A DNA stretch of 64,000 nucleotides from Siphonodentalium dalli. Taxonomy: Eukaryota; Mollusca; Scaphopoda; Gadilida; Siphonodentaliidae. Shown here in pieces: positions 40,001-52,000 of the stretch. Position 1 is the stretch's first letter; each line of letters starts with the position of its first letter. The notes below the pieces were generated by a model, which had not been told where the DNA came from, did no database searches, and saw only the letters and a list, made by a program, of their open reading frames with translations. The translations under genes and the position numbers were made by a program. Where the stretch lies: the NCBI GenBank assembly GCA_032622095.1, contig CP136065.1, positions 154,015,577 through 154,079,576 on the forward strand, written 5' to 3'.

Positions 40001-43000
40001 ATTTTGGCTCCAAATGGCAGTAAAATCTAAATTAACCAACACTTGTTTTCATATCAGGTAGAAGTATGGTATGATGTAGTAATTTTAACCCCAACAATAT
40101 GGGCAAATATGCTAGGACATAGTCACAGGGCTCGCTTTACCAAAATCGTTAATTTCTGGAAAAAGTCACTGGAGGGTATCGCTCATCGTCGATTTGACAA
40201 TAGCCACCACCTATTCCGTTATTTTTCAATTTCTGTCAAATTCGTTCTACTTGTGTTGTCCAGAGAACTACTGAGCCATATGTTATATAGTTGATCACGT
40301 TGTTTATAACAAAGGTTTTAGTACTTAACATCGATGTTAATGCATGCAAAATTAACTGTTATCAATAAAATAATTGTTGTTGTTGTAACTGGGGGTCTGA
40401 AAACCTGAACACATCTGTAATCGATTAAACGGCATCTCTGGACAACACATTCAGTACAATATTCATATTGGGTCCAATTCAGATCAATTCAAAAATGTTT
40501 GTAATGACATTATCAAAAATATGTATTTTTTTCGACCAAAAACGTGTTTGGGGGAGGGGTAGCTAAAATCCAATATCTCGCAAACCGTTCAAAATTTTGT
40601 TAACTTCTTTCTTCATATGCTTGTTAGATAACTACTGCACCATATGACCTAAATATTTCAATATTATTGCAATATACGTTTGAATGATAATGTTCGAAAA
40701 ATATAAATTTTATAAGTGATTTTTCAACAAAAAATAAATGTTTCGGCTCCAAATGGCACGAAAGTCCAAATTAACCAACACTTCTTGCATATCAGGTACA
40801 AATATGTTATGCTGTAGTCATTTTAACACAAACAATGTGGGCAAATAACTTAGGACATAGCCGCAGGGCTCACTTTACCAAAATCGTTAATTTCTGGGAA
40901 AAGTCGCTGGTGGGTATCGTTCATCGTCAATTTGAGAATAGCCACCACCAATTCCGTTATTTTTCACTATCATTTTCGTAAAGAGTATATATTTCTCCTT
41001 TTACAACAAATGGTCAGTAAATGAAAGGGCTAAATTTTACTCTCATGGGACTCCATCCATATCTGAAGTCTTGAACACAACACTAGCTCAAGGCATAAGC
41101 TATCCATATTACTCGAGATTGTGGCCGAATGGCAATGGTCTCGCGAGTCCGCCGTAAAGTTCTGAACAAAAATATGTAATTTTTCGACCAAAAACGTGTT
41201 TGGGGGAGGTGTAGCTAAAATCTATTATTTCGCAAATTGTTCTAAATTTCTGTTAACTTCTTTCTGCATATGCTTGGCAGATAACTGCATCACCATAAGA
41301 ATTAAATATTTGGGCATTATAACAATATCCATTTGAATGATAATGTTCGAAACATAATATTTTTGTGAAAAAGTGCGATTTTTCAGCAAAAAAAATATTT
41401 TGGCTCCAAATGGCAGTAAAATCTAAATTAACCAACACTTGTTTTCATATCAGGTAGAAGTATGGTATGATGTAGTAATTTTAACCCCAACAATATGGGC
41501 AAATATGCTAGGACATAGTCACAGGGCTCGCTTTACCAAAATCGTTAATTTCTGGAAAAAGTCACTGGAGGGTATCGCTCATCGTCGATTTGACAATAGC
41601 CACCACCTATTCCGTTATTTTTCAATTTCTGTCAAATTCGTTCTACTTGTGTTGTCCAGAGAACTACTGAGCCATATGTTATATAGTTGATCACGTTGTT
41701 TATAACAAAGGTTTTAGTACTTAACATCGATGTTAATGCATGCAAAATTAACTGTTATCAATAAAATAATTGTTGTTGTTGTAACTGGGGGTCTGAAAAC
41801 CTGAACACATCTGTAATCGATTAAACGGCATCTCTGGACAACACATTCAGTACAATATTCATATTGGGTCCAATTCAGATCAATTCAAAAATGTTTGTAA
41901 TGACATCAAAAATATGTATTTTTTTCGACCAAAAACGTGTTTGGGGGAGGGGTAGCTAAAATCCAATATCTCGCAAACCGTTCAAAATTTTGTTAACTTC
42001 TTTCTTCATATGCTTGTTAGATAACTACTGCACCATATGACCTAAATATTTCAATATTATTGCAATATACGTTTGAATGATAATGTTCGAAAAATATAAA
42101 TTTTATAAGTGATTTTTCAACAAAAAATAAATGTTTCGGCTCCAAATGGCACGAAAGTCCAAATTAACCAACACTTCTTGCATATCAGGTACAAATATGT
42201 TATGCTGTAGTCATTTTAACACAAACAATGTGGGCAAATAACTTAGGACATAGCCGCAGGGCTCACTTTACCAAAATCGTTAATTTCTGGGAAAAGTCGC
42301 TGGTGGGTATCGTTCATCGTCAATTTGAGAATAGCCACCACCAATTCCGTTATTTTTCACTATCATTTTCGTAAAGAGTATATATTTCTCCTTTTAAAAA
42401 AGTTAGTTTTAACTTGTTCTACCGTGGGTAGGGGTATCTCGAAAACTAGAGCTCTTTTTCGATTTGGCCGCTGCACTATTTGGCAGGTGATTATGTCATA
42501 TATGGCGTAATATCTGTGGAAATGCTCTAATTAATCGACCTACCCCTTTAATGATGTTGAACAGATATTACTGCATTACTTGACTGCATTGGTGCCATTA
42601 ACTGTGATAAATGCTACCATGGCTGACCTTGGTACCATCTCGCGTTTGGGTTTAGACTGCATTTTCATACAATGCTTATATGAATTTTATGTTGTTTTTT
42701 AAAGTCAGCATTATAACCACCATGGGGAGTGTATATTTCTGGCATGGCATGACACTGCATTGATGATGCAATTGCGAATGTCAGTCAGTGAGCCACTTTG
42801 AATGTTAATTAAACTGTAAAAGAATTGTTAATTTAAATATTGATTTGTGTAAAGTTATAAACGCGGTGCATGGCGCTAATGAAAAACTGGACTGGATGCA
42901 AGGTGGCCATGTGAAAAATTTATGCCGAGTACAGCGGTCGCAAAATAATTATTACTGGTACCGCAGTAAGATTACCCTTGGATGCCACATGTCAACCACT

Positions 43001-46000
43001 TAATAGTATAACTGCTGTTATTAACGCCCTACAACCTTGTTAAAGGGGTCGATTAATTATAGCATAGCTGTACATAGTTTTGATACAAATATTATTAAAA
43101 ACCCAAATTAATGTAAATAATACAAAAAATATCCATCCGAAAGATATCCATGAAAAGTTTCCTTTTAGGAGATGATTTTTAGAAGTTACAGTGATGCCCT
43201 AAATAATCGACACCTTAACCACAGAGGAATTTTGGGTAATTTTTCAGGATTTAGTCGGAAATATGGCTTGTTGCGATTCATCGGAAAGCTCTCACTGAGA
43301 GCTTTACGATGAATGGCAAGAAGCCATATTTCCGACTAAATCCTGAAAAATTACCCATAATTCTGCTGTGGTTAAGGAGTCGATTATTTAGGGCATTACT
43401 GTATGTACACATTATTATATACTATTACCCTAAAACTACTGTAAATGACATAAATGCCATTCCACCCACCAACCGTATGGCATAATATAAATGTTGTTTA
43501 ATATACCTGCGAAAGGGTTAAACAAATTTATTCACATTAAATATTGTCATGGTTACGTTGGTTAGCCTACATCTTATCACATGCTTAACCTTTCTTTAGT
43601 AAATACTCATTGACAAGAAGTACCCTTAGGAAAGTTCAGATTTTAATAAGTTCAACAAATGGCCCACATGTATTATGTATTATCTGCTTTCTGTGAGTTG
43701 TCTGCTTATATTTCTTGAACATACCTCCAGATGAATAATAAACCATTCCAATGTATACTTTCATAAGCAAATGGGAGAATCCATTCAGTAAAGAAAGGGT
43801 TGAAACAGTTCCGACATGAAACTGCTATCTTAACCCTTTCTTTATACTAATAGATTCTCCCATTCAGCCTTGGAATGGTCTATTGTTCATCTGGAGGGAT
43901 GTTCAGGAAATATAAGCAAACGGCAGACAAGCAAAATGATAATACAAGTGAGAAGAATTCCTATATATTGGTGGGAAATGTTCAGATATTAAATTCAACA
44001 AACTGTCTATGGCCATTTCTTGAACTTATTATCTGATAATTTCATACGGCAATGAGTCAATGAGTATTTATAGTAAAGAAAGGGTTACCGGTAGTGCTTA
44101 GCATTTCCACTCAAGGCATGCTTGTGTGCAGTATTCATAAAGAAATTAGAATGGTTTTTGCTATATTCCATGCAAGGTTCACTTCTGAATATAAACAGAC
44201 AGGCAAATATTTTTGGAAGAATACTTTCTAAAACTAAAAAAATTGAAAAAAGGAAATGTTTACTGATCAGTTCAATAAAATTCAAACATAAACATAAATG
44301 AATATTTCTCAAATGTAAATTCAATGATTTGAGTATAGTCCCCAAAAAGAAGTGTAGCGTAAGCTGTACCAGAACAAATATCTAAATGATAAATCCCCTA
44401 ACAACACAGCATGGAATAAACCTATTAAAATTGAATTTATTGAGATAAATACACCCCAATAACAAAACAGTGGTATATATCTATCAGGTAAATTTAATGA
44501 AATAAATATATCTCGAACAACTGTAAACATAAACACTGTAGTTCAACAATACATCCACAGAAAATGAAAGCATATATAAATAACACAAACATGGCACAAA
44601 CACCCACTATTAACTAGGGCTTTACAAAAGTATAAACCACCAAAATATAACAATATTGCTGGAAGCACATTTAGATGAATGGTGAATGTAAATGTACTTC
44701 ATGATTGATTTTGACTAGAGGAAGATATGTCTAAAGAACCGCTTGTGAACAAGCTTCTCACAGGAAGACCCACTGCCTTCATAAATAAAAGGGTGCAAGG
44801 CCACACATCCCACGAATAAGGTAGCTTTTTTTTAGAAATGAATAATAAGAAAATTCTAAATCAATAAGGGCCATAACTCTAGTAAAAATCAGTGAACCAA
44901 CCTAAATTTGAACTTGACCTGTATTTTTCATGTGAACAATCCATATACCAAAATCGAAAATTATCACATAACTATAACTTCGGTATAGCTACCATCCGGA
45001 AACAAATATAATCAGCAAATTATAAGTCAACAAGGACCGTAACTCTGGTTAAAATGGGCGGACTTCACCCATATTCAAACTTGACCTGGGCATATGAACA
45101 ATAACCTCACAATCTAAATATTATTTAATTTCATTAATTATTACTTAATATATCATCCAGAAACCATCTTAGATGAATGGACACACAGGTGTTTTCAATA
45201 GCACCAACTCTTTTTTGGGGGGGGGGGGGGGGAGCAAATATGAAGTCATCCCAGTATTCCATAAATCAATCAGAGTTGATAAGAAGATGATTGCATGGAA
45301 TCTTCAAAACTAGGCACATTTTGAGATTTCCTTATTTGATATTATAAAAAAGCTACGACCCTGCAAATTTATATTTTTTTGTTCATCCAATATTGAATTG
45401 GTATGCTATTTTCGGTATTAAATCAAATCTTCAATCAGTCATATAGCATGCAAAATAGCGATGACTGTTCACAATTTCGTGCAAACCTTTCATATTGACA
45501 GATTGAACGGAAATTATGTGAACTGTGATGTTTTAAGTAGGTTCATGTATAGTCCAGACACGCTCAGGTTAAGAGATTGGTGCATCTATCTAGGGTCCAA
45601 TGGTACTAAAGGGGCAGTTTTTAAACAATAACTCGAATTCGCAGCATTAAATCTTGAGAATTGTACGATAATTGTGATGGAAACACTGTCAAGAGATATA
45701 TCTCTCTTCTTCCAAATTTATATACCGGTAACACTGATTCACTAGAATAATGTTTATGAGTGATGCCAATAACATATCACCACCCAAATGCGCAACCCTA
45801 TAAAAAGCAAACAACACCAAACAAAGCAGACACAAGAGAAAAGAATTTACATTTTCTCGTATTCGCTCCTGCTTGAACGACTCTAGTTTTGGCTTGTAAA
45901 TTTTTATATGGTGTACAGTCTCTTTCTCGGGCTGAAAATAAAACTGAGCTGAGTTATTTCTGTGATTGAACTCAGAAACATTTGTCAATACATGCATTAT

Positions 46001-49000
46001 TAACATACACCTTATTAAAAGTTGGTTTCATTTTACGTAGCCACGCCCAGGGTCAATGTGATAATAAATCTTAAACAACACTGGATATGGAAATTTGAAC
46101 TGTCATATTCCAATTACCAAGGTCATGGAAATCACGATAGATAGCCAGACACAATTGTCTGTTAGACTAATTATTAATCATGCTTGGCACAGTGCCAGAG
46201 AGAATCTGTTATTTTGTTAACTTATATTATATTAATAACTAAATTGATGAGATATGATCCATTCCAAAATGTCGTCTACCTTAAATAATGATATAAAAAC
46301 TTTGAAATGGTAATTATTATAAGATATAAATATTATAAATAATTATTATAAATATTTATATAAGGCAGTAAATATAACCTGAGAAATCAATGCGGTCATA
46401 GGTTTTGTTGTTTCCCCGAGTTTCTCTAGCATTGAATCTTTTCTTACATAGAATAAACAAATTTTAAATAATATCTGGCCTCAGCTTATTAGGCTGGTTG
46501 ATTCGGAGGACACTGTTCCGAGTCTGCAAATAGTGTGTCTGTCATTTGCAGAATGAGGTCCCCAGAGGGTGAATTTAGTGACGCTACCCTTCACATCAGT
46601 CTTGCATCACTAAATTCACTTTCTGTGAACCTCATTGTGCCTAAATTATGCATTTTATCTTCTACAAATTAGGGGATATAGAAACTTCCCAGAAGGGAAA
46701 AAGTAACTGAAACAATGTTAATTTTAGACCATAGATACTTCCCAGAAGATGAGGCCTAAAGCAGAATGAGTTCCCCAGAGGGAGAATTTGGTTATGCTAG
46801 CCCTCTGGGGACCTCATTCTGTATAAAAATGACAGACACACTATTTGCAGACTTACTCGTTTCAGTCATCATCAGGCTTTTGACTAGCCTCATTAATTTT
46901 AAAATAATTTTCTTTGAAAAAGAAATTTTCCTTCCTCACTAAAAGACTAAAACCTAAGTCAATATATGCTAATTTTGGGTTCAAGCTGATATTGACCAAA
47001 TGGTTCTTGACCAACAGAAATATTCAGCAAACTGTTGCATCATCTTACTTGGACTTCGTGCATTTTACTGATTTTTTCTCACAAATTCAACGATATCATC
47101 ATCCCATAACTACAATCAATCCATTTTTTATTTCGTAACCCTTCCATGACTGGACCTTGTTGACATATTGCGAAAACCCTGTTCCAATGCATTCTCTTAT
47201 ACATGCGAGTCTCCCATAGGGACCCTCACATATATAAGAGAATACATATGCCTAAAAATATTTACCTTGAACTGGGATCTCCAGTGCATTGCCTTATATA
47301 TGTGAAACTCCCTATGGGAGACTCGCATATATAAGAGAATGCACTAGCACAGGGTCTTTAAAGGTAATCAATCCGATCAGACCAGTGAAGCTCCCGTCAT
47401 GAAAGGATTAAATAATCTTATAGATACAGTAATGCCCTAATAATCAACTCCTTAACCACAGCAGAATTATGGGGAATTTTTCAGGATTTAGTCGGAAATA
47501 TGGCTTCTTGCCATTCATCTGAAAGCTCTCAGTGAGAGCTTTCAGATGAATGGCAACAAGCCATATTTACGACTAAATCCTGTTAAATTACCCATAATTC
47601 TGATGTGGTTAAGGAGTCGATTATTTAGGGCATTACTGTATCATATCAATGCAATACATAATTACATAATTGTTAGCAAGTCTTGAAATAACTGGGCTGC
47701 CACGATCTATTGCATCTGTCAATGTGACATGTGGTCCCTTATTTAGTTGATGACCAATAAAATATTGCCAAAATCTGAGCAAGTAATATATTTTTCAATG
47801 ATGGCATTTGTATACCTATTTCCAACAAAGTTTTGCAAGGAAAGAAGGAAGGGTTTTTTTTTCTTCTGAATTATGATGTCACAATGGCTACTTTATAATT
47901 TATGCAATTTTTTCAACAGGCAGAATATATGAAGTGAAAGGCTGAAATTGTATTGGACCTGTCATGATATGAAATAGACTGTAACAGAGGAACATTTCTA
48001 AGTTATTTCAAGGCGTTAGAATAGGATATAATAACATAATATAGTAGGATTAAGCAAACTGTCATTAGTAGCAATCTAGTACAGAGATATTATTGAGTAT
48101 ATTGGTACAAATTTATATAATTTTTTTCTTTGGTAATGAAACATGGTCGTCATATCACAGATATTAGTTTAGCACTGGAAGTAGATAATACTGATTGATA
48201 AAGTAAATAAGTGAAATATTAGCCACTTTTGGATCCAATCACATCACATTTGTTAAGAATGTCTATAACATTTCAAATGTGGCAGAAAAAATTATCCGAC
48301 AATAGCTTGACTATAATCTGTCGTTTACGAAATATGACTTGTTGCCATTCATTGGAAAGCTCTCACTGAGAGCTTTCCGATGAATGGCAACAAGCCATAT
48401 TTCCGACTAAATCCTGAAAAGTTACCCATAATTCTGTTGTGGGTAAGGAGTCAATTATTTAGGGCATTACTGTACAAGTACCGGTACTGCCTAATTAAAA
48501 TCCATACACATTGATGGAAGTACTAGATATAATGTAAATTTCCATTTTTGGATAAAAAGATAGAACAGATCAAACACAGTGTTAGTGGTGTTAATCTTCT
48601 ACACTCTATTAAGCTAAAAAAGGACTGAAATGATATTTACTCTCACTGGCGATGGTTTCGGAGGAGGCGGTGGTTGAACCACCGGCTTAGGTTTAGGAGG
48701 TGGCTGCTGGACAACCTTCGGAACAGGTTTAGGCAGAAAATCGGCCTGTAACACAAATTGTTTTTAAAATCTCAAAGCCCAGCAATCTTGTGCCTCAAGT
48801 TGTACTGTCAGTAATGAAGTCCTATATTCTATGACCATTGCAAATGAGGCACATGAAAATCTACATAAGAATAGTGAAGAATTTCTATAGTATAAAAATA
48901 AACTTGTTTCCAGGAACAGTTTTTTTGATAACCCGAGTTGACACTTCAAATCTGTGATGCTTCTTGTACATCTGGCCTTCATGCTCCAGATAATATGAAT

Positions 49001-52000
49001 TCTACAAACTTCTTGCTGTGAGGTTAATTATAATTCTGTTCCAATCACAGTGATTAATAGTCTTGGCTAGGTAACACAACATTGTCCAAAATTCACTAAG
49101 TGGTTGACTTCAAAACTTGTAGTAAAATTGCTCTGTTGGCACCTGATATTTCTATTGAAAGAAAGCAGATGAAAAGATTGAAAAATATTGCATGTCAATT
49201 TGCTAATAGCCCTTCCAATGGCAATTCTTCAATTATTGGATTTAAGAATTTTAAAACAAATTTGCTATCTTGAAAGATTCCGTAATTTCTAGCAAAACAT
49301 GCAACAAAATTTCAAAATTCAACTGCTTTCAACTGTTAATCTCAAATCCAATACAATTTTGAAGAGATTGCCATTGAGAGAGTTTAAAGTAAAACGATCG
49401 AAGCATTCAGGTAAAGAATGACAATTCCTACTCAACAGTCATCATCGTAGATATGCATGCTTACCAAAAAACATCCAGTAAATACAAACCTCATGCAAAC
49501 CCGAACATTAAAGTCACACATACTGTTACGCATTTGGAATTTAATCCTTTAATTTTCATCGTTTTTTATTTTGAAAATTATTTTTGATCACCGAAGCAAA
49601 GGCAAACCATGAAAGTTGAATGACGTTTCAAAATCTCATGATGGCATCCACACATATCTATTTATATTTCCAGACAGAATACAGTGGAGTTTTTGCTCAC
49701 CCGACAAAAATTTGAGGTGGATAAAATAAATATATTTATTTACACATTTCTATTGAAAACGCCGTTAATTAAAAATGGTAATGTCACTAGTGAATTATGT
49801 CATTTCTCGTTACATCATTGACATTACGTCGTTTACTGATCTTGACTGAAATTTCGGTGGTTAATCTTTCTCAACATCGCGACTTTAATGCATTAATTCC
49901 ATGTGTTTTAATCATAATTGGCAAACCAAATTGATGCAGAAGTGTAAGAAATAGAGTAATCAATTTGTTCCGAGAATTACGTTAAATAATTCACTCGAGG
50001 TGAGAGACGTTTAGGTAAGAAACTCGTGCTCTAACGCACACGCGCACTCATTTCTTACCGACGTCTCTCACCTCTCGTGAATTACTTAAAATAATTCTCG
50101 GAACAAATTGATTACTCTCTAAATAATAAATAAAAATCTAACAGCGCTGAGTTGTGAAAGGCAACTTCCTCGACTCAATACAAATATATTTTTACTCCCA
50201 AAGTAGTTATTTTGGGGTGTCAAATCATACCATGAATCTTGGATTATAATTTAATATGCTTTCAAATCTTCAAATCAGATGTTGTTAACCCTTTGAGTGC
50301 CAGGGGCCGATCTCATCGGCCCTAAACCTACTCAATAAGTATGTTAAAGAATATAAGAATAAATTATTAAAATTGTAAAAAATTGTAAAAAAAACAAACA
50401 AACAAAAAAGAATAATTGTAAAAAATAAATAAAATATTTAGGCCAATGCATTCTCTTATATATGCGAGGCGACCTATGGTCGCCTCGCATATATAAGATA
50501 ATGCATTGGCACAGGATATATGGGTTGATACAAAAATCGATCTGGCACTCAAAGGGTTAACACCATGTGTGTCTTTAATTGCAATCTACGTCAAGTCAAG
50601 ATCTAAAGAGCAATCCATAAAATATAAACTAACAGAAACCATGACATAAACATACAATACTATACTAAATAAATATTTTAACATCTCATGCTAATCATTC
50701 CAATAAAATAACATGCCATACTATGTGTCATATATTTAAAGGTACACAATCCGATTCGATGGTCCCCATATCATCAGATTCCAACAAAACAACAAAATTT
50801 GTTTAAAAGCTGCTTCAGTTATCAGAATCGATTAATTGCCCAAAAATAATGCTAACCACAGTCAACTATAGTATAAAATTGCCCAAAACGTGTTATTTAT
50901 CAACATTTTGTTCAACAAAATTTGGCCGGAGTGTCAAATATATAAAACCCAAAGCCACTTTATTTTAGAGTTATCCATCTTCATCTGCAATTTTGTCAGA
51001 GATCGATATCTGATCACTCTGAGCTTTGACGGGTGGGTTCCTTGACAGAAATAAAATATTTTTTACCCCCAAAGCCTAAGAAATAGTAACTTGGGAGCCT
51101 TAATTCGGATTATGCATCTTTAAGATCAAGATAAATTATGCATCCAAATATAGATGGAAGACATGTGCTGCTGAGCAAGATAAGCTCCCAAATGACTTGC
51201 CTTATAATTAATATAATAAATTTGTTGTGTGTTTTACTAATCCTAAAATGGTTTTTTCGTTGTGAACAAAGTACGTACCAATAAACAAAGTTCTCTATGA
51301 AGACATAAAATTGCCCCATAAAACTGATTAAATTGAATAATAATTAATCTTAGAGAACGATACAAATGATGTCAGTGAAAATTAGACTTATAACCATTTA
51401 GTAACTGAATGCTCGCTGGTGAGTAGTTACTTTATTCGCATTAATTCATTTGTAGGTATGTTTAGCTACAAGTAATAAGTTAAACACTTTCTTTACTGAA
51501 TAAAAAAACTTGTTGATGAGAATAGTTCCCATATGAAATGTTCAGATAAACACCCATAATATGCTGTTTGTTGAACTTATTATCCGAACAATTTCTACCA
51601 AAGAATATGAAACATCCCTACAAATAAAGAATGGGACATTCCAATGTATAAATGTACAACTGACAAGGAGAGTCAAGACTTTCAAAAAGTATAAAATCCA
51701 ACTTTGTTGGAACAATGATTCAATAATTTTAGAAGCATGTGTTTTAGAGACAGTGCAAATTTTTTGAGGGATTGTGTGGGATTCAAAACCTGGCCCATGA
51801 CGCCGAGCATGCCTTGGGTTCGAATCCAACCCAAACCCTCCAAAAAATTTGCACTTCTCAAAAAGATACGCTTCTAAAAATTGGCGCCTTGTGTGTTATA
51901 TAGTCCCAGGCATGATCAAATGGCAATGCTGGGCATGTTTTGCAGACATATATATATAACATGCTACTGTGCCATATATCTACTATACATGATTCAACAG

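Larger units (their letters stand above)
36753..42476. mobile_element. 5.7-kb foldback element with long inverted arms
   Basis: Ends GTACAGCGGCCAAA and TTTGGCCGCTGCAC are flanked by TA on both sides (36751-36752 and 42477-42478). Left arm 36753 to about 37610 is the imperfect inverse of about 41620-42476. Between them lie a degenerate satellite (38040-39720) and a tandem duplication (39604-42395). No transposase frame seen. The TA flank suggests mariner-like mobilisation, but the long arms are unusual; origin uncertain. Confidence 0.7.
36693..45850 (-). other. Large intron filled by a foldback element
   Basis: 9.2 kb. The foldback 36753-42476 fills most of it; a related TA-type element (about 42518-43073, inverted ends TGCTCTAATTAATCGAC) sits next to it, then M1 43187-43403 and two P5 MITEs 43585-44087. 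Positions 44090-45840 contain only a poly-G tract (about 45218-45233). Confidence 0.75.
45932..48640 (-). other. Intron with MITEs
   Basis: Contains a GAATGAGG-family element 46526-46852, P2 47135-47411, and M1 copies 47425-47640 and 48327-48474. Positions 45940-46520 and 47650-48320 show nothing recognisable. Confidence 0.72.

Noticed and set aside
40043-41690. Two identical 83-codon plus-strand frames
   Set aside because: They are the same sequence inside the 1396-bp tandem duplication; identity reflects duplication, not coding constraint, and the foldback arms show no conserved frame.
46382-46430. Open minus-strand stretch (ETRGNNKTYDRIDFS) between AG and GT
   Set aside because: Length is not a multiple of three and the GTTATA donor is poor; adding it would break the frame.
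51817-51827. A tRNA gene around the B box
   Set aside because: No A box, acceptor stem or anticodon arm can be drawn.
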